A DNA stretch of 35,219 nt from a virus, in IMG/VR virus record IMGVR_UViG_3300048919_000540, positions 1 to 35,219 of that record. One strand, 5' to 3'. Every line of letters begins with the position of its first letter. Positions within the stretch are counted from its first letter, which is position 1. The notes under the pieces were generated by a model. That model was not told the origin of the DNA, searched no databases, and worked only from the letters and a program-made list of their open reading frames with translations. Below, in pieces: positions 22,601-30,699 of this stretch. The position numbers and the translations under genes are program-made.

Positions 22601-24274
22601 GCGTCAGGAACCCTTACCGGCTTCGGCGACGTGACCAGCATGGCCGGGATGACCGGTTCCAGCTTCTCGGGGCTAATTGGTGGCGGTACTGCAGGGGCTG
22701 GTGCCGGTGCCGCATCGACGGCGGCGGCAGCGGTGCCAATCATCGGCTGGATCGTCGCCGGCATGATGAAAAATGCCGAGTTGTTCGATCAGGGCTGGGA
22801 CATTGCCAACGGTGAGAGCTGGGCCGGCAAGATCGCCACGGCCGGCGCCGTGGGTCTCGCTGATAAGGGGTTCCGTGGACTGGGCTTCAACGACAAGACG
22901 GCATCCATCCTGTCGGGCTCCAGCATCCACGCCAAGCTGTTCGGCCGCAGCGCGCCCAAGGTCACCGGGCAGGGCATCACGGGCGATTACGGGTTCGGTG
23001 GCTTCAACGGCCAGTCCTACGCCGATATCAAGGCCAAGGGCGGCCTGTTCCGCAGCGACAAGAAGTGGACACAGTACGGGGCGCTGGATCCGGGCATCGA
23101 TCGCACGTTTGATATGGCGGCTCGCCAAGTGCGCGGCGCAGCCACTGACCTGGCCAAGCAGCTGGGCGTTGATCTCTCCGGGCAACTGGCCGGGGTGAAG
23201 GTGTCGCTGGGCAAGATGCAGCTGTCGGCAGATTCGGCAGAGGCGAAGGCGCAGCTGGAGGCTTACCTGGCCGACATGACGGACCGCCTGTTTACCGAGG
23301 CAGTACGTGCGGCAGGGTTCGGCGGCCAGCTGGATGGCTACTTCGAAGCGTCGGATGTGTTCTCGGCCCTCAGTGCTTCCATTGCACTGGCGGTGGGCAA
23401 CGCCGACGAGCTGGGCCGCGCCCTCAGCGGCATGGAGGTGGAGAAGGTCAACAAGGCCGTTGACTACTTCCAGGACCTGGCCAGCGTTGCCGGCACCGAC
23501 TTGGCCACGCAGGTCCAGAAGGTGACGGGGCTGCTGGGGAACTACGCAACGCTGATGGCGGACGTTTCCACGCAGCTGATGACCGGTGACCTGTCGAGCT
23601 ACCAGCAGCAGGCGCTGACCATCGAGCGCACCTACCGTCAGCAGGTGAAGTCGGCCAACGACTACGCCAAGGCCCTGGGCCTTTCCGGTGCGCGCGCTGA
23701 GGACCTGGCCAAGATCGAAGCCCTGCGGGCGATGAACATGGGCAAGCTGCAGGCGCAGATCGACAAGGACAAGAAGGCCATGCAGTACGGCCTGTCGATC
23801 AGCGACCTGTCGCCGCTGACGGACCAGGAGAAGCTGGGCGAGGCGATGAAGGAGCTGCAGCGGGCGGTGGCCGGTGGCGACACCAGCGCTGCTCAGTCAG
23901 CGGCCCAGGCGGCACTGGGCTTCGGTCGAAACCTGTATGCCAGCGGCAAGGACTACAACGGCCTGTACGACCAGGTAACCGGCCTGATCGACGGCATGAA
24001 GGTGGGTGACCTGGACAAGGAGGACGGCACGAGCATGGGCCACCTGGCCGATGCAATCGAAGCGCTGCCGGACAACTTCAGCCGTGCCGTGTTCGACCTG
24101 GTGGTGAACAAGGACGCGCAATCGCAGACCACCACAGCAGTGCAGCAGGGCAATGCGCTGCTCACCGAGCAGAACCAGCTGCTGCGGGACCTGCTGGCCA
24201 CCACCACTCAGGGCGTTCGCACGTCCAGCAGCAGCGCGCTGCGCAACTCTCTCAACGCTGTATACGCGAGGTAA
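19682..24274 (+). CDS. Tail tape measure protein
   Basis: 1530 aa from the ATG at 19682 (a GTG at 19670 is possible). The largest gene. The N-terminal ~250 residues carry the TMP domain pattern (NNRLRLVTKDQAAFVAAQQD, GEELNSVLEGAPALAQEIAKG). It is followed by long helical, Ala/Gln/Lys-rich segments, a hydrophobic stretch (STLAMLGGPAGIVTMLATAA, with AGWLLF), more coiled coil, a Gly-rich region (residues ~925-1030) and a helical end. Its length sets the tail length. At roughly 1.5 angstrom per residue it would give a tail of about 0.2 micrometres, an estimate only. It also helps DNA passage into the cell. Confidence 0.95.
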   Translation: MSLYTLTVDLLLKTGSFERDSGKAARVVKRDMDTIQSSMSNAARRGADEVSAGFRRVAFEAVGMTSALAAVRAVIGKADEWTNLNNRLRLVTKDQAAFVAAQQDVLQIAKATRQPLGATAELYQRIAMNQEALGLSGVGLARVVETISKTLVISGSSAASAEGALIQLGQAFASGALRGEELNSVLEGAPALAQEIAKGLNVPMGKLRELGQAGKLTADQVITALQRQAGAVDEAFGKMDATVGQSLTLLNTNLSEMIGRADDATGASQALAAGIGILGNNLQTVAVASAALASGPLVKALLARVAAANAAMTADRAAAAQNLAAAQQLELRARAAMLDAQAEVRRMEVIGGSVSVSSKAAAATLEHRQATLLLAQAQTQSAAASASWAARAGASTLAMLGGPAGIVTMLATAAAGWLLFRDNTNTAAAALIDFGGAADTAIEKFRELNRQQQAGEILRLQKEIDANYRTITDSMTEMVAAATNFSTVAQASDFIKETERLDAAFKTGKISADDFASGLDAAWKAMIDGSPAAAAVAKSLTEETAAAATAGREVDRKRAILEAFTGSSTQAKSATDALSGSFNVLGDSAGAAGKRIASAMQSLPGQLARVGKSAGEVAKLDVADWFKEAQAGGVDFSKRDDPKVKQYIEQGAQYIRLQTDLAAAQKTFTESRKGAAAAERAGAKDRKADAEAIKRYEEQAAMAAATMRGPLAEATERQTQLEKKLKTALDEGQISRAAYNTLVKESEQALAQSTAEINKAVSSPEALLATMDAEVAMLGKVGRARELARRQMMNERDMRQELQRAVEAAGSKEELARRKGVASYEAYERAMLAAADASAALSIQVEEAAANAEAWANVVLDGVDGAADALADFAASGLRDFNGLWDDLKDVAKQGLRDITRELLQQKLVIPIQTKIMDGISGWGGQGGGFSLDSLMGLFGGNGSAAGGKNVSNVAGLLSKGQGLFGFGRSAGAASGTLTGFGDVTSMAGMTGSSFSGLIGGGTAGAGAGAASTAAAAVPIIGWIVAGMMKNAELFDQGWDIANGESWAGKIATAGAVGLADKGFRGLGFNDKTASILSGSSIHAKLFGRSAPKVTGQGITGDYGFGGFNGQSYADIKAKGGLFRSDKKWTQYGALDPGIDRTFDMAARQVRGAATDLAKQLGVDLSGQLAGVKVSLGKMQLSADSAEAKAQLEAYLADMTDRLFTEAVRAAGFGGQLDGYFEASDVFSALSASIALAVGNADELGRALSGMEVEKVNKAVDYFQDLASVAGTDLATQVQKVTGLLGNYATLMADVSTQLMTGDLSSYQQQALTIERTYRQQVKSANDYAKALGLSGARAEDLAKIEALRAMNMGKLQAQIDKDKKAMQYGLSISDLSPLTDQEKLGEAMKELQRAVAGGDTSAAQSAAQAALGFGRNLYASGKDYNGLYDQVTGLIDGMKVGDLDKEDGTSMGHLADAIEALPDNFSRAVFDLVVNKDAQSQTTTAVQQGNALLTEQNQLLRDLLATTTQGVRTSSSSALRNSLNAVYAR

Positions 24275-24280
24275 TCCGCA

Positions 24281-27118
24281 ATGCTGGCAAGGAAACTCAC
24301 GCTGGTTGAAATCGGCGTGGGCGCGCTGCCGTCCCCGTCTCCGGCGGCACCGCGCTACTCGACCTGGTTCCCGGTGGCCTATCGGCCGCCGGAGGTGCCG
24401 CCGGTGGACGGGGTTGTCCCCAACCCCGTGGCCGATGGTGTGCTGATCGAATGGAACCCGGTCGACCAGGCCGGGGTGATCTACGTCATCGAGCGCGGGC
24501 CGAGCCCGCAGGGGCCGTGGACGGAGATTTACCGGACCGTCGAAACCCGCTACCTCTACAGCGACGGCAGCGGCACGAAGTGGTGGTTTCGGATCACCCC
24601 GACCGTGCGCGGAAAGCCGGGCTCGGGCTCGGTGGTGGAGGCTACGCCCTCGCCGACCACGAGCGACCTGATCGAGCAGCAGCAGCGGTTGGCCAAGGAA
24701 ATTGCCGACCGCATCGAGGGGGACGCAATCGAGGCCGCCGCCCGGGCCGACGGGCTGGCCGATGCTGCACGCGATCTGCTGGCCGAGGCGGCGCTGCGGC
24801 AGCAGGGCGTGTCGGACGCCATGGAAGCAATCACCCAGGAGGCGCAGCACCGAGCAGACGGCGACCTCAACGAACGACTGGCGCGCGAGGCCGCCATCAC
24901 GCTGGAGGCCGAAACCCGCCAGAGCGACGTTGAATCGCTGTCGCGCGCGCTGTCGGAGATCGTCGCCGGCAGCGGCACGCAGTTCGATAGCCGGAAAATT
25001 TGGTACTTCGACACCACGGCCGAGGGCTGGACCGGCAACGGGTCCGATCCCACTGTGATCGACGGCTGGCTGCGGCCGGCCAATGGCACCGAGGCACCAT
25101 GGGTGCAGTCGCCGCCGGCGTTGGAGATCGACGGCAGCGCCTATCGGTTCGCCAAGCTGCGCGTGAAGCGAGTGGGCACGCCGGTGTGGAACGGCTACCT
25201 GCAGTGGATCACGGCCGAGGACCAGAACTGGGACGTGGACAAGCGGGCGCCGATCCCCCAGCCCCTGTGGGATGACCATGGTGTGGCCACGGTCGACGTG
25301 GCGGACATTGCCTGGTGGCCGGGCGAGGTGGATGCAGTCCGCCTGCAGTTCGGCGATGAGCAGGCGGTGGCCAACTACTTCATGGTGGACTGGGTGGCCA
25401 TCGGCCGGCCGACGCCGGGTGCAGGCGTGGCGCTGGTGCAGGAGGAAGCACGGGCACGGGTGGCGGGTGACGTAGCCGAGGCGAGCAAGCGGGAAACGTT
25501 GGCCGCCCAGCTGCGTGGCGACTACGAAGGGACCGACCTGTCCCAGGTCGCCACCGGCTTGTTTGCGGTAGAGCGGGACGCACGCGTCAGTGCCGATGAG
25601 GCTTCGGCAACGGCAATCGAAATCCTGCAGGCGCGCATGCCGGTGGGTGACGGGCCGCTGGCCACCGAGGCGAGCGTGACTGAAGAGCGGCAAGCGCGCG
25701 CTGATGGCGATAGCGCCAACGCTGAGGCCATCGGCCGGGTGTCCGCGAGGATGCCCGCAGGAGACGGCGCTGTGGCCTCTGCGGAGGCGCTGGACGCCGT
25801 CTCCGCCCGGGTCGAAGAAACGGAGGACGGTGTCCGGGCAGTCGGCGATAGAACCTCGTCGCTCGAAGCCCAGATGACGTACAAGCACGCCGGCGACCGC
25901 GACTGGAACGCGGGAGACCGGACCGTACGCGCAGGTGTCAAGACGTGGCAATCGGTAATCGCCCAAGGCGATAAGGCCACCGCCAAGCAGGTGGAATCGG
26001 TGCGCGCCGAGTTGGGCGAGTTCGAGGCCAGTGCAACCAGGTCAATCGAGGTCATCGCCACGGAGCAGGCGGCCCAAGCGGTACAGGTCCAGCACCTCGG
26101 GGTCGAGCTGGACGGCAAGGCCTCAGCCGACTACGTCGAGGAGATCAGCGCCAGGGTAGAGGTAACCGAGCAGGGCATCGAAGCGGTCACCGGCCAGCTC
26201 ACGTCGGTCAAGGCCGAGGTGGACGGCAAGGCAAGCGCGCAAGTCGTTCAGGGCATGGAAGCCCGGGTGGTGCAGACCGAGGGTGGCCTGGCACAAGTGA
26301 TGGCCAAGGCGTTCCTGCACCTGATCGCTGATGCCGGCAACGGCCCGTTGGTCGGCGGCATGGAGCTGGGTAACGACGGCAACGTGGTCAGTCTGCGATT
26401 CCTGACCAGCAGCATGGAGATCGTCGCGCCTAACGGTGCTTCCGAGGGCATGGAATGGCGCAACGGCTACCTGCGCGTCTGGAAAGGGGCGGCACAGCGA
26501 ATCATCGGTCCTGGCTTCGGTGCCAACGGTGACAACCTGATCGACTACTTCGGCCCCAACGTCGGCGCCGCCGCCGCATCGAAGACCAACGCCATGATGT
26601 GGATGGACGCGAACGGCAGTGCGTACTTCGGCGGCCAGTTGTCGGCCGGCATTCTGCGCAACGCGGTTCAGACCACGACCACGCAGACCATCGGTACGGA
26701 GCTGGTCAACGGTCCATTCGCAACCAACGGCCGCGTGCGCACAGTGACCGTCAGTTTCACCCGGCGTCACGAGCGGGTTCAGACCACGCTGGGTTCGTCG
26801 GGCTTCGTGGCCGGAGCCGGGCAAAACACAGCACGCGTAGATATCTACCGCAAGATCGGCAACAACGCCGAATCGCTGTGGCAGGTTCTCAACGTTGGGG
26901 GCTCGGTGAACATCATGAACGAGCCGGACGGGGCGGATCGCGCCGTGTCCAACTGGGGCGGATCGTTCACCGTGAACGACACCAGCCCTAGCTCTGAAAC
27001 GATGCAGTACCGGGCAGTGATCTCCGGCTTCACTGCCCAGGACGTGACCCACACATCCGGCACCTTCCAGCAGCAGACCATCACGCAAAGTCTCGCGGTG
27101 ATCTCGGTCGAAAACTGA
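24281..27118 (+). CDS. Central tail fibre / tail tip protein (J-like C-terminal type)
   Basis: 945 aa. Residues ~40-125 resemble a fibronectin-type III module (ADGVLIEWNPVDQAGVIYVI, RYLYSDGSGTKWWFRI). Residues ~130-240 are helical. Residues ~240-380 form a beta domain (KIWYFDTTAEGWTGNGSDPT). Residues ~385-680 are repeated heptad coiled coil (SVTEERQARADGDSANAEAI, DAVSARVEETEDGVRAV), as in the DUF1983 part of lambda J-like proteins. The end is a beta-rich tip (GMELGNDGNVVSLRFLTSS, MMWMDANGSAYFGGQLSAGI). It probably forms the host-recognition fibre at the tail tip. Homologues of lambda M, L, K and I are not seen between it and the tape measure. Confidence 0.82.
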   Translation: MLARKLTLVEIGVGALPSPSPAAPRYSTWFPVAYRPPEVPPVDGVVPNPVADGVLIEWNPVDQAGVIYVIERGPSPQGPWTEIYRTVETRYLYSDGSGTKWWFRITPTVRGKPGSGSVVEATPSPTTSDLIEQQQRLAKEIADRIEGDAIEAAARADGLADAARDLLAEAALRQQGVSDAMEAITQEAQHRADGDLNERLAREAAITLEAETRQSDVESLSRALSEIVAGSGTQFDSRKIWYFDTTAEGWTGNGSDPTVIDGWLRPANGTEAPWVQSPPALEIDGSAYRFAKLRVKRVGTPVWNGYLQWITAEDQNWDVDKRAPIPQPLWDDHGVATVDVADIAWWPGEVDAVRLQFGDEQAVANYFMVDWVAIGRPTPGAGVALVQEEARARVAGDVAEASKRETLAAQLRGDYEGTDLSQVATGLFAVERDARVSADEASATAIEILQARMPVGDGPLATEASVTEERQARADGDSANAEAIGRVSARMPAGDGAVASAEALDAVSARVEETEDGVRAVGDRTSSLEAQMTYKHAGDRDWNAGDRTVRAGVKTWQSVIAQGDKATAKQVESVRAELGEFEASATRSIEVIATEQAAQAVQVQHLGVELDGKASADYVEEISARVEVTEQGIEAVTGQLTSVKAEVDGKASAQVVQGMEARVVQTEGGLAQVMAKAFLHLIADAGNGPLVGGMELGNDGNVVSLRFLTSSMEIVAPNGASEGMEWRNGYLRVWKGAAQRIIGPGFGANGDNLIDYFGPNVGAAAASKTNAMMWMDANGSAYFGGQLSAGILRNAVQTTTTQTIGTELVNGPFATNGRVRTVTVSFTRRHERVQTTLGSSGFVAGAGQNTARVDIYRKIGNNAESLWQVLNVGGSVNIMNEPDGADRAVSNWGGSFTVNDTSPSSETMQYRAVISGFTAQDVTHTSGTFQQQTITQSLAVISVEN

Positions 27119-27131
27119 AACAGCCCATAGC

Positions 27132-27157
27132 GCAGGCCGACAAGTTCGGCCTGCTTT
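27132..27157 (+). terminator. Hairpin between the two fibre genes (weak terminator)
   Basis: GCAGGCCGA-N5-TCGGCCTGC is a perfect 9-bp stem, followed by only TTT. It may attenuate or process the transcript between the two fibre genes. Confidence 0.45.
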
Positions 27158-27186
27158 GCCGTGGGCAATTCCAACAGGAAACACAC

Positions 27187-28377
27187 ATGCCGCAGAAATT
27201 CATCGATCAAACGACCATCCAGCCAGATGGCAAGCCCGGGGACGACGCTTTCACCGCGTTTGAGATCTGCAACGACAACTTCCAAGATGCCGAGGCGCGT
27301 CTCGTGGCGTTGGAGGCCGGCGGCGGAGAGACAGGCGGGCGCCTGGACAACGAGATCGCTGCGCGCACGGCAGCAGACACCGCACTCGGTGCCCGCATTG
27401 ATGCAGCAAATGACCGCATCACTTCGGTTGACACCAAAGCTACCGATGCTGGTACAGCAGCAGAGACTGCTGACGGCAAGGCCGTGGCCGCGCAGACTAC
27501 CGCCAATGCGGCCCTGCCAAAGACGGGTGGCACCATTACGAGTGATCTGTACGTGCAAGGTGCGATTGTCACCGGCACTGCGCCCAACGTGAACATGACC
27601 ATTGCATCGGACGCAAGCGTTCTTTACACCGAAGCTGTGAACCGCGCCACCAACACGCGCAAGCAGTGGAACGCCTACGCCGCCTCTTTCAATTTAGAGG
27701 TGGCCGGTGGGGTGCGCGTGGTTACCGTTCAGCTGTCTGCGGTAAGCCCTACTGTGCCTGCTGGCCTGTATGCTGGTTATACCCTTGGCCGCTGGGAATC
27801 CCGTCCCGGGGATAATTCTGATGCCTTGGAAATGCATTACTACCGCGAGGAGAACGCCAACAGCACTTCTTGGTCTGCTTTCAACTGGCGTCTGCAGCGA
27901 AAGGTTGATGCTACTCCTCAGCAGATCATTGAATTTAACCGATCAGGCAGTCTAGACATCCTGATCGGTAACCAGCGGTTCCGATTCCTCCCAAACGGAA
28001 ACGCCACCGCGCCCGGCAGCTTCATCAACGGCGGTTCCGATCCGCAGATTAAAGACCCCGAATCGCTGCGTCCCATCCAGAATGCAACCGAATCATTGCT
28101 GGGCTTGAACACCCGCATCGGTCGCTACCTTGAAAGCTTCGGCGACGGCGGCAAAACGGATCGTGCATTCGTGATGGCTGACGATGCGATGCGTGAACAT
28201 ACCCCCGAAGTCATCATTGAAGATGTGATTCAAGAGAAATACGCCGGTTGGGCAACCGACCAGCTGATTGCGTACTTGGTGGCTGCGCATCGCGAAGGTG
28301 TGGAGCGCGAACGCCAGATGCAGGTGACGATTGATTCGCTGATTGATCGAATTGCGGTGCTGGAAGGCGGGGCGTAA
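27187..28377 (+). CDS. Tail fibre protein with S74-like chaperone end
   Basis: 396 aa with AGGAAA upstream. The N-terminal ~50 residues look like a virion-attachment part. They are followed by an Ala/Asp/Thr-rich repeat region (residues ~55-120, ARTAADTALGARIDAANDRI) typical of trimeric fibre shafts. A beta receptor-binding-like domain follows (residues ~130-275). The end has GSDPQIKDPESLRPIQNATE, then YLESFGDGGKTDRAFVMADD, then a coiled coil. This resembles the peptidase S74 intramolecular chaperone, in which a Ser-Asp pair and Lys cut the chaperone off after trimerisation. Codon use and GC fall in the middle of the gene, suggesting exchange of the receptor-binding part. Confidence 0.8.
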   Translation: MPQKFIDQTTIQPDGKPGDDAFTAFEICNDNFQDAEARLVALEAGGGETGGRLDNEIAARTAADTALGARIDAANDRITSVDTKATDAGTAAETADGKAVAAQTTANAALPKTGGTITSDLYVQGAIVTGTAPNVNMTIASDASVLYTEAVNRATNTRKQWNAYAASFNLEVAGGVRVVTVQLSAVSPTVPAGLYAGYTLGRWESRPGDNSDALEMHYYREENANSTSWSAFNWRLQRKVDATPQQIIEFNRSGSLDILIGNQRFRFLPNGNATAPGSFINGGSDPQIKDPESLRPIQNATESLLGLNTRIGRYLESFGDGGKTDRAFVMADDAMREHTPEVIIEDVIQEKYAGWATDQLIAYLVAAHREGVERERQMQVTIDSLIDRIAVLEGGA

Positions 28378-28425
28378 CCGCGGCCCTCACGCCGTCGCAA
28401 CGCGGCCTGCGGCCAGATTGCGGCC

Positions 28426-29358
28426 ATGTGCTATTCCGCCCAAATCGAAGCCGCCTACCAGAAGCTGGTCCGCATGACCGGTGCCACCGTGTCGCTGCAG
28501 GAATTCGCCGCGCTCTACGCCCATGACCCGGGCAAGAAGCGGCCCAAGACCCCGAAGGCGATGGACGACGCATTCCGGGCCGGCACCAGCGCGGCAGAGC
28601 GGGCCGTGTGGGCGGAGATCCAGCAGTGGAACCAGGCCGAGGCCGCCATTCTGGAGCAGGAGCTTTTCGCCAACCGCAAGCGGCTGGCCGATGCGGAGCG
28701 ATCGCTGCAGGTCAAGGAGACGAAGAAGGCCCGGGAAGACGTGCGCATCGCTGGGAACAAGATCGAGCGCGCGATGGGCAAGCTGGCCGACCTCAAGCGC
28801 GCCGAGGGCAAGGACCGGGACAGCCGAATCTTCCCCGGGGTCTACGCCCCGGTGATCGTCTCGGAGGGCGGCAAGCTGACGATCAAGCCGATGCGCTATC
28901 AGTGCCGACTGGCCGGCAAGCCGGCCAACTACGACCAGCGTTTCCCCGGCACCTACAACGCCCGCCGCGACAGCCTGGAGAAGTTCTGGGCGCCGGCCTT
29001 CGGCCACACCCACGGCTTGATGGTGGTCGATACCTTCTACGAGAACGTGGAGGGGCCGGACGGCAAGAACCAGGTAGTGCAGTTCACCCCGCGCACGCGC
29101 GAGCCGATGCTGGTGGCCTGCCTGTGGTCGCACTGGGTGGATCCGGCCGGCAAGGAGCCGGATCTGCTGTCGTTCGCCGCGATCACCGACGACCCGGAAC
29201 CCGAAGTTGCCGCCGCCGGCCACGACCGGACGATCATCAACATCAAGCCCGAGCACGTCGACGCCTGGCTGAACCCTGATCCTGCCGATCTGGCGGCGCT
29301 GTACCGGATCTTTGACGACAAGCGGCACCCGTTTTACGAGCACCGGCTGGCAGCCTAG
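28426..29358 (+). CDS. SRAP (HMCES/YedK-like) protein with large helical insert
   Basis: 310 aa. The second residue is Cys (MCYSAQ), the SRAP nucleophile after Met removal. Other expected residues are present: N178 (YNARRDSLEKFW), E206 (VVDTFYE) and H266 (GHDRTIINIKPEHVDAWLN). SRAP proteins react with abasic sites in single-stranded DNA and form a protective thiazolidine crosslink. Family members are about 220 aa; here residues ~50-130 form an extra charged helical hairpin (EIQQWNQAEAAILEQELFAN, RLADAERSLQVKETKKARED). It overlaps the opposite-strand gene at its stop. It has no clear ribosome-binding site. It is likely a phage accessory gene shielding DNA damage during replication or induction. 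Confidence 0.88.
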   Translation: MCYSAQIEAAYQKLVRMTGATVSLQEFAALYAHDPGKKRPKTPKAMDDAFRAGTSAAERAVWAEIQQWNQAEAAILEQELFANRKRLADAERSLQVKETKKAREDVRIAGNKIERAMGKLADLKRAEGKDRDSRIFPGVYAPVIVSEGGKLTIKPMRYQCRLAGKPANYDQRFPGTYNARRDSLEKFWAPAFGHTHGLMVVDTFYENVEGPDGKNQVVQFTPRTREPMLVACLWSHWVDPAGKEPDLLSFAAITDDPEPEVAAAGHDRTIINIKPEHVDAWLNPDPADLAALYRIFDDKRHPFYEHRLAA

Positions 29359-29630
29359 AGCGCGTTCCTATCAAGGCCAATCTGCTCGGTTAAAACTGTC
29401 AGTGATTGCTGGAATGCTGCGACGAACAGCGGGCCGCCGTCATCCGCGTGGGTGCTTGCGATCGATGGGAGCAGCTTCGTCCATGTGTCGAGTAGGGCGC
29501 CTGGATCCTGATGGGTCAAGATTGAAACGCGAAGTGCGTATTCCATCGCCTTGAGGTAGCCGCGATGCACCTCAAGACCAGCCTCGCAGGCATGAAGGCG
29601 ATCTAGGATTTCGGTGATCTCGGTAGTCAT
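29355..29630 (-). CDS. Small helical protein, unknown
   Basis: 91 aa on the minus strand (MTTEITEILDRLHACEAGLE, then HRGYLKAMEYALRVSILTHQ). The whole chain is predicted helical, with a plausible gene-like composition. It converges with the SRAP gene (4-nt overlap of stops) and diverges from the Ntn-hydrolase gene. Its start is preceded by CGAGCCCACC, almost the same leader as the divergent gene. No family is recognised. Confidence 0.6.
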   Translation of the reverse strand: MTTEITEILDRLHACEAGLEVHRGYLKAMEYALRVSILTHQDPGALLDTWTKLLPSIASTHADDGGPLFVAAFQQSLTVLTEQIGLDRNAL

Positions 29631-29633
29631 GGT

Positions 29634-29688
29634 GGGCTCGACAGGTCTTGGAAGGAAAGCGATAGTTGGCGGACCCTAAAACGAGCCC
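29634..29688. promoter_or_regulatory. Divergent intergenic region with mirrored leaders
   Basis: GGGCTCG (29634-29640) and CGAGCCC (29682-29688) are perfect complements. Each lies 3 nt before the start codon of one of the two divergent genes, so both mRNAs begin their coding with CGAGCCC-N3-ATG. The symmetry suggests a shared regulator or a shared translational feature. No strong promoter is recognised. Confidence 0.35.
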
Positions 29689-29691
29689 GCT

Positions 29692-30306
29692 ATGAGCATC
29701 CTCAACGTTTTGCTCAATCGTGACCACCTCGTAGTCGCAGTGGACACCCTTGCTGAGGATGCCCGTACCGGTGCCCATTCGGCAGGTGCAAAGTTGTTGC
29801 TGATTCCCCAGCACAACCTGGTGCTGGCCACGCGGGGCTCTACCCAGTTCTTTCTCCGCATCTATGAGTTGGCTCTGCAGGCCAGCTTCCGCGCGGACTT
29901 CACGATAGAGCAGCTATCCGCTGAGCTCGGGCGGGTAATGGACCAGTTGTGGCCCAACTACGAGAAGGCGGCAAGGGAGGCCGGCCTGCCGATCGAACAG
30001 CTTGGGACGGAGCTGGTGCTCGGGGGCTGGTCGCCGAAGAGTGGCAGGATGGTGGCCACGGCGTATGCGAAGAACGACAGTTCGCGCAAAACATTGCTTC
30101 AACCCCTAGAGGGGGGCTTGGCTTCGCCCGGAGAGCCGCTGGCTGGTAGGCCGGATAGCTTTGCCGAAGCCGATTTGCTCGCAGCCGGAAAGATCCAAGC
30201 CGCTTGGCTCAACAGTCGGGTGGGGCGAGTGGTGGCTGGCGGTCGGTTGCTGGCCGGGTATCTGCAGAATGCGCAGGCAGTGGTGAAGGACCTCGGGCCA
30301 ATCTAA
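29692..30306 (+). CDS. Proteasome/HslV-like Ntn-hydrolase, Ser nucleophile predicted
   Basis: 204 aa. After removal of the initiator Met the protein would begin with Ser, and Asp and Lys then fall at mature positions 17 and 33 (VAVDT, AGAKLLL). Those are the positions of the proteasome/HslV catalytic residues Thr1, Asp17 and Lys33. The surrounding pattern also agrees: a first strand ILNVLLNRDHLVVAVD, then KLLLIPQHNLVLATRGSTQF (compare the HslV turn after K33), and a later ELVLGGWSPKSGRMVATAY strand pair. The Ntn fold is thus likely and a hydrolase or peptidase activity is possible. Substrate, assembly state and role are unknown. It sits in the accessory region, divergent from a small helical gene. 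Confidence 0.7.
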   Translation: MSILNVLLNRDHLVVAVDTLAEDARTGAHSAGAKLLLIPQHNLVLATRGSTQFFLRIYELALQASFRADFTIEQLSAELGRVMDQLWPNYEKAAREAGLPIEQLGTELVLGGWSPKSGRMVATAYAKNDSSRKTLLQPLEGGLASPGEPLAGRPDSFAEADLLAAGKIQAAWLNSRVGRVVAGGRLLAGYLQNAQAVVKDLGPI

Positions 30307-30346
30307 TGATCAGGCCAGTGCTGCGCTTCGCCGCCCACAGTGGTGT

Positions 30347-30613
30347 TCAGGCGCGATGGGGTTGGGATAGGGGAGTACCCAGTACGTGATCACACTCAAC
30401 CAGCCGAGCATTGCTCACGGCCTGGCGCCCGCCGCACTTGGCACAAGCGAGAAGGGTTCCGCCCGGCATGGATCCGAGGCTGGGGCCTGTCGAGTGAGTG
30501 ATGTGCTGGCAACTATTACAGCGGACGCTGATGGCGATGACGCTTTGGATATTCCCCTGCTGATCGCGCATCGGGTCGATGTTGAGAACGTAGAAAAGAC
30601 CTGTGTCTGGCAT
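30347..30613 (-). CDS. Zinc-ribbon protein A (paralogue of 31274-31516)
   Basis: 88 aa from the ATG at 30613, chosen by alignment with its paralogue; an ATG at 30640 is also open. It begins MPDTGLF. C32-NS-C35 and C57-AK-C60 form a four-cysteine zinc ribbon with PGGTLLACAKCGGRQAVSNA around the second pair. The same M-x-DTGLF start and PGG-xx-L-x-C-x-KC-xx-RQA-x-S-x-AR pattern occur in the minus-strand gene at 31274. The two lie on either side of the BLUF gene. Function is unknown; a nucleic-acid or protein adaptor role is possible. Confidence 0.65.
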   Translation of the reverse strand: MPDTGLFYVLNIDPMRDQQGNIQSVIAISVRCNSCQHITHSTGPSLGSMPGGTLLACAKCGGRQAVSNARLVECDHVLGTPLSQPHRA

Positions 30614-30699
30614 GGCCGTATACCGAGTAGTCAATTGCATGCTGCAGGGTGGGACGAGTAGATCTTGTGACGGGGGTCCGAATTCAGCAAGAGTTTGAA

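Noticed and set aside
23897-25966. A 689-codon minus-strand ORF opposite the tape measure end and central fibre gene
   Set aside because: It spans two well-supported plus-strand genes and has the skewed composition of an antisense frame.
30386-30661. A 91-codon plus-strand ORF opposite zinc-ribbon protein A
   Set aside because: The minus-strand reading has a paralogue with conserved CxxC pairs, so it is the real gene.
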